A stretch of DNA of 64,000 bases. Source: Piscicoccus intestinalis NBRC 104926. GTDB lineage: Bacteria > Actinomycetota > Actinomycetes > Actinomycetales > Dermatophilaceae. Every line of letters begins with the position of its first letter. Positions within the stretch are counted from its first letter, which is position 1. The notes under the pieces were generated by a model. It was given only the letters and a program-made list of their open reading frames with translations. It had not been told where the DNA came from and did no database searches. The stretch lies in NCBI RefSeq assembly GCF_001515525.1, contig NZ_BCNQ01000001.1, positions 1-64,000 on the forward strand, given 5' to 3'. Both the position numbers and the translations under genes were made by a program. This document shows positions 33,972-44,200 of this stretch, one piece after another.

Positions 33972-34970
33972 TCACGCTCCGAACGCTGCGCCGTAGTTGA
34001 TGCCGAACCCGCCGGATGCGGTGGCAGTGATGGTGATGTCGTCGTACTGGACGACCTGCGCCGCGCCCGGGGTGGCGCTGGTGCCGGCGACGACGATGCC
34101 GAGGTACCCGGCGGTGGTTTTCGCGACGGTCGCGGCGGTGACGTCCCACCCGGTGGGTTCGGGGTCGGCGAGGGGCCACACGCGGGCTTTCACGGTGGGT
34201 CCAGTGGCGTCGATCCGCAGTCGGTAGTCGGCGCCGACGGTCAGGGTCTTGGTGGCGGTGGCGATGACGGTCGCTGTGCCCGCGACGACGTCCGAGATCG
34301 TCAGCGAGGTGCGGTCGTAGCCGACGCGGACGGCGGTGTTCGCGCCGAGGTTTGCGACGTCGGAGCGCAGCACGAACCTCGGGCGGGCCGCGTCGCTCTG
34401 GTGCCGGAACGTCAACAACACGTTGGTGTTGGTTTGCATCCCGGAGCCGTAGCGGATGGCGGCCTGGTCCTCGAACGCGGAGGCACCCAGCGAACCAGTG
34501 GTGACGACACCCCGCCCGGCGGCGACGGATGCCCCACCGCCCGCGGGGACACGCTCGGTGATCCACGGCGCGGGCCACGACGCACCATCCACCAGGGAGA
34601 ATGTCGTGGTGACGTCGGTGACTGTGTTGGCGTCACGGTCCTGGCGCCAATCCAGGGGTCCCGCGTCCGCGGGTGCGGGGGCGGCGCCGACAGCGACGAC
34701 CGCGGCGAACCCCAGCGGACGCGCGGACCAGTTCGTCGCGGTCGGGGTCTGCTCGTCAGTGTCGGTGCGCCACCGCGCGGCGACCAGCGACGCCCGGTCC
34801 TCATCCGTCAGGCCGCCTCCGCCGCCGTGGCCCTGAAGCCACAGGTCCACGATCGACTCCACGGCACGCCGGAACGTCGACCCCGCGGTCAGCGCGACTT
34901 CGGCCATGTCGTCGGGCAGAAACCGCCGCGACACGATGTCCTCACGGCGCCACCCAGACGGTGTGCCCAT
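33972..34970 (-). CDS. Phage tail fibre-type protein (paralogue)
   Basis: 332 residues from ATG at 34970, one base after the previous stop. N-terminal 70 residues are distinct (WRREDIVSRRFLPDDMAEVA, GHGGGGGLTDEDRASL) and presumably anchor it; then the common module TPTATNWSARPLGFAAVVAV and a beta-sandwich (WPAPWITERV, GYLGIVVAGTSATPG, QYDDITITATASGG). Third member of the fibre family in this region. Confidence 0.8.
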   Translation of the reverse strand: MGTPSGWRREDIVSRRFLPDDMAEVALTAGSTFRRAVESIVDLWLQGHGGGGGLTDEDRASLVAARWRTDTDEQTPTATNWSARPLGFAAVVAVGAAPAPADAGPLDWRQDRDANTVTDVTTTFSLVDGASWPAPWITERVPAGGGASVAAGRGVVTTGSLGASAFEDQAAIRYGSGMQTNTNVLLTFRHQSDAARPRFVLRSDVANLGANTAVRVGYDRTSLTISDVVAGTATVIATATKTLTVGADYRLRIDATGPTVKARVWPLADPEPTGWDVTAATVAKTTAGYLGIVVAGTSATPGAAQVVQYDDITITATASGGFGINYGAAFGA

Positions 34971-34971
34971 G

Positions 34972-37869
34972 TCAGACCTTCCCCCTCGCCCCGGCCCACA
35001 GCGCCTTGTATTTCGCGGCGGCGTTCGGCATGTTCGACCCGCCGCCCGCGATTCGCAGGGCGTTGCGGATGTAGTCCATGTCCTCGTGGAAGTACGCTTC
35101 GACGGCGACGACGTCGCGGTTCTTCCAAATCCAGTCGTACATGAACTGGATGAACGCTGGGGAGTCGCCGCAGCCCTGCGTGCCGTGGCAGCCCCATTCG
35201 TTGATGCACATGCCCTTGCCGTGGGCGCGGGCGAACTCCGCGACGTTGTCGAGCATGACACCGGAGCCGGAGGTGCGGCGCAAGTACCGGTTCTTGTCGG
35301 TGGGGCAGGTCCCGCCGCCCGCGTCCTTGAACTCATAGATGTCAAGGCCGATCAAGTCGACGACGTCGTCACCGGGGTACGGAATCGACAGGACACCGTT
35401 CGCCGCCGACGACCCGGACAGGCCGTTGTCGGAGTTGACCTCGAAACAAATCACGAAGTCCTTGCTGATCGACTTGAAGATCTGCGCGTGGCGGCGGAAC
35501 CCGGCCTTGAAGCTCGCGACATTCGCGGTCGTGACTTTCCACGTCCAATCGATCTGGATTTCCCACGTCAGGCGGATAATCGAGTTCCCGCGGCCGTACC
35601 TCACCAGGTAGTTCGCAGTGTCCCGCGCGATCGAGTCGTATTTCCCGCTGGCGACGCCCGCCCAGTCGTTCCCGGCCGCCTTCGACAGCGGCGTGTACCC
35701 GAAGATCAAGCGGCCCTTGTAACCGTTGGTGAGCCCGGCGGGCCAGTCTTCCACGAGCCCGGACTGCCCACCATCCCGCGCGCTGTAGGTGACGAACCCG
35801 TCGAGGGGGAAACCCATCCACGACTCCATGTCCGCGGCGGCCTGCGCGTCCATCGGCCGCCCGCACGTGTGTGCCCCGACGTGCCACGGCAGGCCAGATC
35901 GGGTCGGGCCGAGGATCCGCATCGCGGCGGACTGTGTCGTCGGGGGCGTCGGGTTGGTCGGGGTCGTGGTGTCCGTCTCCGGGACCCACGCCGGACCACC
36001 CCAGCCGGGCGAGACCGCTTCGAGCTGGTCGAGGGGGATGCCCTGGAGGACGGTGTCGACGGAGCGGCCTTGGAGGTAGGTGCCCCACGGGTCGGTCCCG
36101 GTCTGCGCTTGCTCACGGGCGCCGGATTCGCAGACGAGGCCAGGTTTCTCGGCGCCGCCGATGACGACGAGGCCGTACTTCTTCATGGCGGTTCCGACGG
36201 CCTTCCCGAGCGGGGTGCACTGCGATAGGTCCGCGGATGCCTTGAGTCGGTACCGCTGCCCCATCTTCGGGGCGTTCGCGTCGGTGGAGGTCCCATCGGA
36301 GCGGGTCGCGGGCCACACGTACCCGGTCGCGGCGGTGTCGTAGGCGAGGTTCAAGCCGATGGCGTGCCCGATCGCGTTGACGTTCTGCTGCGTCACCGCG
36401 GCCCTCGCCTCGCTGACCTTGATCGCGGCGGCGACGAACGAAATCCCAGAGCCGGTGAAACCGGTTCCGGTCGGGAACGCGCCGGTTGAGGTGCCGGCGG
36501 AGTCGATACGCCCACCCCACGACGCGGACCACTTCCACGTGCCGTCGGTGGCTTGGGTGAGCCCGAGGAACTCCCACACCTGCTTCGTGTCCAGGGACAC
36601 GATCGCGGCGGTCTTGAACAGATTCGCGGGGGGCGACATGCCGGACGGGATGGGCACGGCGTCGAGGGCTCCGGTCCCGGCCGTGTTGTGCATGAGCGCC
36701 ACATCGCCGCGCGTGGACGTGGCCGGCGGGGTGATGTTGACGCGCGGCGTGGACGCGGTGGCCATCCACATCGGGCAGGAGTCCTGGTAGGCGTCGAGTC
36801 GCAGAGCCGACGTGGACGCGGTCCCGACCTGGCCGCGGAGGTAGGTGACGAGCCCCGCGGATGCCTTCGCTGCCGGCGCCGACGACAGGTCGCTGTAGAA
36901 CACGGAGTTGTTGGCGAACCGCAGTGTGGCGGGGTCGGTGGTGTCGGTGCCCGCGGGGGGCGGGACCGCGACCGGCGACGACTGCAGCATCACGTCCGTC
37001 AGGGTGAGGTCGCCGCTGGTCTTGACGACCTCGACCTCGACGTCCTTCCACGACGGGATGACGGCTTGCGACGCGGCGGCCCACGTGAACGTCAGGGTCT
37101 GCGCCGAGGTGGTGGTGGATTTCGCGACGGCGGCGCACCACACCTGAGAGCCGGACAGGAGCCGCACCTGCACCGTGCCCGCAGCGGACGACCGGACTCC
37201 GAACAGGGTCACAACCAGGTCGTTCCCAGACGTGGAGGCGTGCTGGAAGTTCCGCATGTCCAGCTGCAGCCGGACACCGCCGGAGCCGACAGTGGGTGTG
37301 CCGGTCGCGGACGTCAGGGTGTCCCCGTCGGACAGGGCGGCTGCGAGGGTCACCCCGGCGGGGGTGGACCAGGTGCCGTCCTGCAGGAGCACCGCGAACG
37401 GCCGGACGGTGGGGGACGGGGTGGAGGTGTCCGCGGCCGGGGTCCCGGGGTCGGTCGGTGTGGTGCCCGGGTCGGTGCCGCCGCCTCCCGGGGTGCCGCC
37501 GATCGTCGTCCACGACGGCCGCCCGGCGGCGATGGCGGTGCACCACTGGAACACCGTCTGCGACACCCACACGTCGCCGATGGTGAGTCCGTCAGCGACG
37601 GCCGGGGCACGGCCGGACGCGAGGGGGGAGAAGTAGATGCGGGAGCCCTGCGTGGCGTCCCGGGCGGGGTTGGGCCACGACCCGTCAGACGCTTGCACGA
37701 CGGAGGTCACGGCGCCGCGCGGGACGATCGCCGACCCTGACGGCAGAATCCGCCCCAACGCGGCACGGAACAGGCTGGTTCCGTCCGTGGCCTCCTTCGC
37801 CATGCGGGCGTCGACGTCCTGCTCACGCACCACGTACTGACGGTCAGACTGCACAGGCTGTGTAGACAA
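34972..37869 (-). CDS. Large tail protein with GH26-like glycosidase domain
   Basis: 965 residues from ATG at 37869. Residues 1-125: phage anchor (MSTQPVQSDRQYVVREQDVD). 126-150: Gly/Thr/Pro linker. 155-300: beta-sandwich carbohydrate-binding-like domain (LQLDMRNFQHASTSGNDLVV). 315-620: a second domain with PMWMATASTPRV, AIGHAIGLNLAYD, WPATRSDG and MGQRYRLKASADLS, a style seen in uncharacterised secreted actinobacterial proteins. 648-965: GH26-like barrel with IIRLTWEIQIDW (acid/base Glu770), CFEVNSD, DLIGLDIYEF and CINEWGCHG (nucleophile Glu891). Exact substrate (mannan-like or other) is not decidable. Likely a second tail-borne depolymerase. Confidence 0.83.
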   Translation of the reverse strand: MSTQPVQSDRQYVVREQDVDARMAKEATDGTSLFRAALGRILPSGSAIVPRGAVTSVVQASDGSWPNPARDATQGSRIYFSPLASGRAPAVADGLTIGDVWVSQTVFQWCTAIAAGRPSWTTIGGTPGGGGTDPGTTPTDPGTPAADTSTPSPTVRPFAVLLQDGTWSTPAGVTLAAALSDGDTLTSATGTPTVGSGGVRLQLDMRNFQHASTSGNDLVVTLFGVRSSAAGTVQVRLLSGSQVWCAAVAKSTTTSAQTLTFTWAAASQAVIPSWKDVEVEVVKTSGDLTLTDVMLQSSPVAVPPPAGTDTTDPATLRFANNSVFYSDLSSAPAAKASAGLVTYLRGQVGTASTSALRLDAYQDSCPMWMATASTPRVNITPPATSTRGDVALMHNTAGTGALDAVPIPSGMSPPANLFKTAAIVSLDTKQVWEFLGLTQATDGTWKWSASWGGRIDSAGTSTGAFPTGTGFTGSGISFVAAAIKVSEARAAVTQQNVNAIGHAIGLNLAYDTAATGYVWPATRSDGTSTDANAPKMGQRYRLKASADLSQCTPLGKAVGTAMKKYGLVVIGGAEKPGLVCESGAREQAQTGTDPWGTYLQGRSVDTVLQGIPLDQLEAVSPGWGGPAWVPETDTTTPTNPTPPTTQSAAMRILGPTRSGLPWHVGAHTCGRPMDAQAAADMESWMGFPLDGFVTYSARDGGQSGLVEDWPAGLTNGYKGRLIFGYTPLSKAAGNDWAGVASGKYDSIARDTANYLVRYGRGNSIIRLTWEIQIDWTWKVTTANVASFKAGFRRHAQIFKSISKDFVICFEVNSDNGLSGSSAANGVLSIPYPGDDVVDLIGLDIYEFKDAGGGTCPTDKNRYLRRTSGSGVMLDNVAEFARAHGKGMCINEWGCHGTQGCGDSPAFIQFMYDWIWKNRDVVAVEAYFHEDMDYIRNALRIAGGGSNMPNAAAKYKALWAGARGKV

Positions 37870-37878
37870 GCGATCTCC

Positions 37879-38340
37879 TTAGAGGGGGAACAAGGCGGCG
37901 ACGCGGCCGTCGTCGTCGATGACCATGAGCCCGCCATCCAGGACGGGGGTGGAGGACACCCAGATGCGTCCGTCGGGGTCTTGCCCGACGTACCGGACGG
38001 TGGTGGCGGTCGCCGCGATCGCATCCACCGCTGCCCGCGCGGCCGTCGCTTGCGCGAGGGCCTGGTCGGCCTCGTCGAGGGCGTTCAGACCGCGGTCGGA
38101 GATGACGAGGGTCTCGGTCTCCCCGAACCTCGCGATCCCGTACTGCAGATCAGCGGTGAAGTTCCGCAGCACCCCGTACGGTCCGGTGCGCAGGGGGCCT
38201 TGGACGCCGAGCTGGTCGAACGTCGGCACCGGCTGGCGCGTCGTGGGGTCGAGCAGGGCCCCGTCGTTCCGGTCCGCGGCGAGCTGGTTGCTGACTCGGT
38301 CGACCACGACCCACGGGAACGAATAGCCGAACGCGGCCAT
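37879..38340 (-). CDS. Minor tail protein
   Basis: 153 residues from ATG at 38340, sharing one base with the previous stop (TGATG). MAAFGYSFPWVVVDRVSNQL, GPYGVLRNFTADLQYGIARF, a helical Ala-rich middle (EADQALAQATAARAAVDAIA), then ILVSSTP-like beta end (IWVSSTPVLDGGLMVIDDDG). No enzymatic motif. Position between baseplate genes and the large tail enzymes suggests a baseplate or fibre connector. Confidence 0.75.
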   Translation of the reverse strand: MAAFGYSFPWVVVDRVSNQLAADRNDGALLDPTTRQPVPTFDQLGVQGPLRTGPYGVLRNFTADLQYGIARFGETETLVISDRGLNALDEADQALAQATAARAAVDAIAATATTVRYVGQDPDGRIWVSSTPVLDGGLMVIDDDGRVAALFPL

Positions 38341-39230
38341 CAGCCGGTCACCCCCCCGTACGCCACCCAATCCAGGTAGCTGAGGTTCCCCGCGTATGCC
38401 TTCCAGCCCGCGGCCGTGTTCGTCGGGAGCTTCGCGGTGATGATCGCCTGCGTCGCCGTAACCGCCCTGTCCTGATAGGACACGTACACCTCCAGCAAAG
38501 GGTTCGCCGCTCCCAGCCGCGGCTTGAACAACATCACCCGCGGGGTCCACCCGAGGCCGTGGGTGATGGTCGCGGCCCCCGTTGAGGAGAACGTCACATC
38601 GAGGGTTGTTCCGGCGACGATCAGCGGGACGGACGGCATCGTCGGCATGGCCGGGTCTTTTTCTTTCTCCAGGCCGACGCCGCCGCTGCTCGTGATGACG
38701 GCCCGGTAGCGGTCGCCGTTGGGCAGGACGTACGCGGCCCCGAGCTGCGGGTCCATGCTGGCGGCCTGCAGGGAAGGGGCGTAGCAGGCTTTCCCGGCGT
38801 GAACGCGGTAGTCGACGAGGCTGGCGACGGTGGTGGAGCCTGCGGCGACGGTCGCGACCCCGAGGGGCTGGTAGTCCTCCACGCCGGGCTGCGTGACCCG
38901 CCCGACGGGTGACGCCCCGGACATCTGCAGGTACGCGAGGGTCGTCTTTCGGTTCCCGGAGCCCCAGACGCGGCGCAGGCACACGAGCCACGACATGGTG
39001 CCGGACGACGCCGCTGGGAGGCTGATTTTCTCGCCGGTGAGGGTGTCGCGGACGCCGTGGCCGAGGGTCCAGCCGTCGGTGAGGGCGACCTCCCGCGTGC
39101 CGGGTCCCGCGTACAGGCGCAGCGCGTTCGGGGAGGAGTAGGAGTAGGGGGTGCCGAGGTGCGCGGCGATTCCCGCCCACTCGCCTTCGTTGATGCTGTC
39201 GGTGCCGTACCCGACAGACACGATCGCCAC
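38340..39230 (-). CDS. Minor tail protein
   Basis: 296 residues from ATG at 39230. Begins MAIVSVGYGTDSINEGEWAG; contains DGWTLGHGVRDTLTGEKISL and a C-terminal beta domain (TTLDVTFSSTGAATITHGLG, WVAYGGVTG). The ITHGLGWTP motif is seen in phage fibre-type proteins. Typical baseplate/minor tail component of actinophages; no enzyme signature. Confidence 0.78.
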   Translation of the reverse strand: MAIVSVGYGTDSINEGEWAGIAAHLGTPYSYSSPNALRLYAGPGTREVALTDGWTLGHGVRDTLTGEKISLPAASSGTMSWLVCLRRVWGSGNRKTTLAYLQMSGASPVGRVTQPGVEDYQPLGVATVAAGSTTVASLVDYRVHAGKACYAPSLQAASMDPQLGAAYVLPNGDRYRAVITSSGGVGLEKEKDPAMPTMPSVPLIVAGTTLDVTFSSTGAATITHGLGWTPRVMLFKPRLGAANPLLEVYVSYQDRAVTATQAIITAKLPTNTAAGWKAYAGNLSYLDWVAYGGVTG

Positions 39231-39237
39231 TAGTCGA

Positions 39238-40359
39238 TCACCTCGTTCTCATGTCGCGGATGGAGCGGGCGAGCCGGTTGATGGTGGTGCGGAGGGTCAC
39301 GGATGGGTCGTCGGAGCGTTCCCCGACGATCGGTGTCACCTTCAGGCCGTCTTGGGTGTCCCACACGATTTGTGCTTCGCGGAGGGTGTCGGTCACCGTC
39401 ACCCCGGGGGCGACTTGCACGGTCACGGTGTCCCCGACCCGCACGGACTTCCCGTACCGGAAACCGGCGGTCTCGGCGAGCGTGAGGGTCAACCCGGTGG
39501 TGGCGTCGCCTTCCGCCAACGTCTCGTTGCCGCGTTCGGCGTGGACCGCGGGGTCTTCGGTGTCGCGGGCGTCCCTGAACACCTCGATCGTCTCGCCCCA
39601 CAGCTGCTCGCGGTCCGTGTCGATCACCGACAGGAACTCACGCGCCGTGCCTTCGCCCTGGCCGCCGACCACAACGCGGGTCGCGGACGGGGCCTGACTC
39701 GACCAGGCCCAGTCCACGAGAGCCCCGGATTCCTCCGAGATGACCTGCGGCCGGACGGTCGGGGTGTAGCAGTCCACCACGAGCCCCGCGCCGGACTGCC
39801 GCACGGTGACGCCGACGCCGGCGGTTTCGAGGAGCGGCAGGACCCGGTCAGCGATCGGGTGCATGCGCAGGGTGGCGGTGACGCGGCCTCCGCGGCCCGC
39901 GTCCGCGGCGACGGTGATGGGCGGCTGCGAGCGGCCCTTGTTCGCGTTGACGACAGTCTTGAGGACGGTTTCGGCGGGGCCGGTGACCGTGTGGTACGCG
40001 GTCGCCGCGCCCTGCGCATCGATGGCCCCGGCAGGGTTCGGCCAGCCGAGCAGCCGCGTCAGCAGCCGGAAGTCATCGTCGATCGTGACCGTCAGCGTGC
40101 CCTCCCTGCGTGGCCCGTCGCCCTCCGCCGCGGACACCCGCCCTGACATCACCAGCTCGCCGAGGTAGTGCACGGTCATGCGTGCGCCGGAGTCCATCAG
40201 GTACGGCACCCGCAGGTCGTCGGTGGGGACGGTGACCTTGCAGTACCCGGTCGACAGATGCCGGGGAACTAGTTCGACACGCAGGGGCGCGCCGATCCAC
40301 CCGATCCGCTGAAACGCCCGCGTGTACACGGTCAACGTGAACGGCGATAGGCCAGTCAC
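39238..40359 (-). CDS. ReqiPepy6 Gp37-like minor tail protein
   Basis: 373 residues from GTG at 40359, one base after the previous stop. Matches the siphovirus ReqiPepy6 Gp37-like family by layout: FTLTVYTRAFQRIGWI, HLSTGYCKVTVPTDDL, LLTRLLGWPNPAG, VQISEE-like VRPQVISEESGALVDWAWSS, and ending LARSIRDMRTR. Baseplate hub-type protein placed after the distal tail protein gene, the usual position for the tail-associated hub. Confidence 0.82.
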   Translation of the reverse strand: MTGLSPFTLTVYTRAFQRIGWIGAPLRVELVPRHLSTGYCKVTVPTDDLRVPYLMDSGARMTVHYLGELVMSGRVSAAEGDGPRREGTLTVTIDDDFRLLTRLLGWPNPAGAIDAQGAATAYHTVTGPAETVLKTVVNANKGRSQPPITVAADAGRGGRVTATLRMHPIADRVLPLLETAGVGVTVRQSGAGLVVDCYTPTVRPQVISEESGALVDWAWSSQAPSATRVVVGGQGEGTAREFLSVIDTDREQLWGETIEVFRDARDTEDPAVHAERGNETLAEGDATTGLTLTLAETAGFRYGKSVRVGDTVTVQVAPGVTVTDTLREAQIVWDTQDGLKVTPIVGERSDDPSVTLRTTINRLARSIRDMRTR

Positions 40360-40360
40360 G

Positions 40361-41293
40361 TCAGCCCCAGGCCCGGTAGTAGAGGGGGTCGAGGGTGGCC
40401 TGCACCGCGGACCCGCCTGTCGCGGACAGCGACAGCGTGACGGCGGTCCCGGGCGGGATCGCCGCGAACGTGCTTGGTCCGAGCTGGCCGGTGCGGTCAA
40501 CGACGGCGCCAGCAGCGGTGTACACCATGGCGGTCATCGCCGACGGGCGCGTGTCGATCACGAGGGACTCGCCGTCAGCGATCGCGAACGGAACCTGCAC
40601 GGTCCCGCCAGGCAGCCCGACGGTCGCTGACGAGGAGGGGCCGGGGATGGTCCACACCGGGTAGGCGTGGACGTCGCCGGGGTTACGCATCACCGCGGTC
40701 CCCATGTCCAGCGCCCCGGAGATCGAGAACGGAGGCCCCGGCAGGAACCCCTCACCAGTGGACTTGCCCCACTCGACCCGCACCGAGGAGCCGTGCCACC
40801 ACGGGTCCTCCGCGACCATCCGCACCCCGTACAGGTCCCAGCCGCGGCGGGACGGGTCCGCCGAGAACGAATGGTCACCGTCGTCAACGAACCGGCACCG
40901 CAGCCTGCGGACCGCGTTCGACGTGGCGAACTCCCACCAGCCCTCCACGTCCGGCCGGAAGCTGCGCCACAGCCGGGCGTCCCGCTCAAGCCAGTCCGCC
41001 GTCCCCTTGTCCGACCACACAAACAACGGCCAGAACACGCCGCGCTCCTCCACACGGTGACCGCGCCACCTGGACCCGTGCACCGCCGGCGACGTGCTGG
41101 TGTACCGCTGCACCGGCGGCATCCCCAGGCCCCGCACACCGTCCTGGACGAGCATCACCCCGTCCGTCGCCGGATTCAGCAAGTCGATCGGATCCTGCCC
41201 GTCCGCCGTCCACGTCGACCGCGCCACCCCCGGCCACGGGATCGGCGCCGGCGGAGGAGGAAGCGGCTTCGGGGACGCGACAAGAACACCCAC
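40361..41293 (-). CDS. Distal tail protein (Dit-like)
   Basis: 310 residues from GTG at 41293, 6 bp after the tape measure stop. Contains GHRVEERGVFWPLFVW, DWLERDARLWRSFRPDVEGW, LYGVRMVAEDPWWHGSS and a second beta domain (NPGDVHAYPVWTIPGPSSSA, FAIADGESLVIDTRP). This arrangement (N-terminal Dit domain, then a galectin-like domain) and the position directly after the tape measure identify it as the baseplate ring protein. Confidence 0.82.
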   Translation of the reverse strand: MGVLVASPKPLPPPPAPIPWPGVARSTWTADGQDPIDLLNPATDGVMLVQDGVRGLGMPPVQRYTSTSPAVHGSRWRGHRVEERGVFWPLFVWSDKGTADWLERDARLWRSFRPDVEGWWEFATSNAVRRLRCRFVDDGDHSFSADPSRRGWDLYGVRMVAEDPWWHGSSVRVEWGKSTGEGFLPGPPFSISGALDMGTAVMRNPGDVHAYPVWTIPGPSSSATVGLPGGTVQVPFAIADGESLVIDTRPSAMTAMVYTAAGAVVDRTGQLGPSTFAAIPPGTAVTLSLSATGGSAVQATLDPLYYRAWG

Positions 41294-41299
41294 GAGCGG

Positions 41300-44200
41300 C
41301 TACACCCCCGCGAGCGAGACAAGCGCAAGCTCATCCCGAAGTCTGGTCGTGGTCTTCTTCGCGAACCTCTCCGGGTCGCCGTACACGTCCCCGTGAACAT
41401 GCACGCCGCCCTGCAGCGCCGCCCACGGCGACGCCGCGTGCTGCTGCACCGGCAGGTGCCGCATCACGGCCTTCCACTGCGCGTCCGTCAACACCCGGTC
41501 AGGCTTCATGCCCTGATGGACCGCGACGTCGCCCTTGCGGAGTAGACCTCCCTGGTCGAACAGCTTCACGCCATCGAACAGGCCGCCGTGTTTCATCGCC
41601 CAGTGCACGTGATTCCAGTGCATGGCGCGTGTGACGCCGGTGTACATGTGGGGGCGGCCGTGCCACACCTGCCCGCCGTTCGCGGGAGAGTAAATGAGTT
41701 CCGCGATCCGTGAGCCCCACGCAGATTTGATGCGGTTGAACACGGCCATAGAGGGCGTGACGTCGATGGCGCGGCCGCGGGAGTGGTAGGAGCGGTTGCC
41801 GGTGGCGGTGATCGCTCCGGGCCGGTACGCGGAGTGGAGCTGGACGCCGGGGACTGCGTTACGGAGCCAGTTCCACTGGTTCTGCCAGCCCATGACGTTC
41901 CCGGAGGCGGTGCCGTTCCCTACGGGGCCGGTGCCTCCGAACATCGACGACAACAGGGACTTGGCCTTGTTGGCGACGCCTTCCGCGACCTTCGGGATGA
42001 ACCCGCGGGCCATGCCCCACGCGAACCCGGCCGTTCCGGGGAGGTCACCGAGGATAGCTTTCCCGAGCCCGACGAACGCCCCGAACGGGTTCCCGAAGAA
42101 ATCCAGCACGGCGCCGCCGACGCCCTTGAGGGTGTCGAGGATCCCGCCGCCCGCGAACGACCGCGGCCGCCAGATCCCGCCGGACGCGAACGCGGTTCGC
42201 CCGAGGTAGGGGGTGTCTCCTGCGCCGGAGCCGGGGGTGCCGTCGCCGAACAAGAAGCGGCGGATGGCGCCGACGCCGCCGCGGCGGGCGATGGCGTTCA
42301 TCTGCCGGATCAGGGCGGGGCCGAGTGCACGGACCCATTCGGGGACCATGATCGCCTCGCCACCGGACAGGTCCAGGCGGCCCCCGGTCGGGGACCAGAA
42401 GCGGTGCACGTCCCTCCCGGGCGTGTACCCGGGAAGGACGGACCCGCTAGCGGCCTTCGTGACGCCCGGCCCGAGCCACAAACCGCCCTTGGCGAGCCTG
42501 GGGACGCGCAGGGAGACGCCGATGCCGCTGAGGGCGGAGTTCATCTTCCCGACGAGGTTGGCGTTGATCCAGGAGCGGGTGGCGTTGATCGGTCCCTGCA
42601 CGGAGCCGGTGAGGCGGGACCAGACGTCCGCGATGCCGCGCTGCGCCGACTGGAAGAACGACCACACGCTGTTGACGCCGTTCTTCAAGTTCGTGAACGA
42701 CGTGGAGATCCGGGACCACGCGTTGCCGATGGTCGACGTGATCGCGGACCACACGGTCGACATCGTCGCGCGGAGCGTGTTGAACGCGCCGGTGAGTGTC
42801 GACGTCGCCCAGGTGCGCAGCGGCGTGAACCAGCCGACGAGCCGCGAGTACGCGTTCGACACGGCCGTAGTGATCGCCGACCACGCAGTCGACGTCGCGG
42901 ACCGCAGGGTCGCCCATGCGCTGGTGAGGGTGGACACGGCCCAGGTGCGCAGCGGCGTGAAGATCGCGATCAGGCGAGCCCACGACGCTGACACCGCCGA
43001 CGTGATCCCAGCCCAGGCTGTCGCGGCGACCGAGCGGAGCAGGTTCCATGCGCCGGTCAGGGTCGTCGCCGCCCAGGCGCGCAGCGGCGTGAAGATCGCG
43101 AGCAGGCGAGCCCAGGCCGCGGAGACGGCGTTCGTGATCGCCGACCAGGCGGTTTGCGCTGCGGCCTGCAGTGTCCGCCAGCCGGCGGTCAGTTGCCCGG
43201 TGACCCACGCGACGAGCGTGGAGAACACCCCGGACATCCGCGCCCACGCGTTCGCCACGGCCGTCGACACCGTCGACCACGCGACGGTCGCCGCGGTCTG
43301 GAACGCCTTGAACGCCGGCACCAGCGTGGCTTGGAGCGCTGCGGCGAGGAGGTTGAAGATGCCCTTCGCCGCGTTCCACATGCCCTGGACGCCGATGACG
43401 ACGAGCGCGAGCGCGACAGTCGCTGCGGTCTTGTACGCGTTCCACGCTCCCGCGAGCACCTTGGTCAGGACGTTCCCGAGGAACGTGAAGATCGGCGACA
43501 TCACCGACCAGGCCGCCGAGACCGCGGCCGACACCGCCGACCAGGCCGTCGCGGCAGCGGACCGGAACTGAGCCCAGCCAGCCGCCAGCCGACCGCCAAG
43601 CCACGCTGCGACCTGCGTGAACACCCCAGACAGGTAGGACCAGGCGGCGGACACCGCCGATGACGCCCCGGACCAGGCCGTCACCACGGCGTCTCGGAAC
43701 TGGCCCCAGCCGGTCGCCAGCCGCCCGCCAAGCCACGACGTCAAGCTCGCGAACACGCCCGAGATGACGCCCCACGCCGTCGACACCGCTCCCGACACGG
43801 CGCTCCACACCGTCTGCGACGTCGCGAGGAACGCGGTCAGGACGACGCCGGCGGCCTTCACGGCTGCCCCGAACAGTCGCCCGAGGATCTGCCCGACTGA
43901 CAGGCCCATCTCCGTGACCGACGCTACGATCGTTCCCTTCGCGGCCCCGAAGATCCCCTTGAACGCCGCGCCGAGGATCACCCCTGCGCCCTTCAACACC
44001 GCGCCGATGCGGCCGAGGAACCCGACCTGCAACAGGCCGATGATCCCATCGAACGCGCCCTTCACGATCTGGACCAGACCCTCCCACGCCTTCCCGAAGT
44101 CCAGCGTGAGGATTCCCGTGAGGACCTTCAGTGCGCCGCCGATGATGTTCACCGCGCCCCGAACAACCCGCACAAGGCCGTCGATCATGCCCATCACCAC

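Noticed and set aside
41783-42991. 402-codon rightward frame inside the tape measure gene
   Set aside because: Low-complexity Arg/Gly/Pro product opposite a clear tape measure protein.
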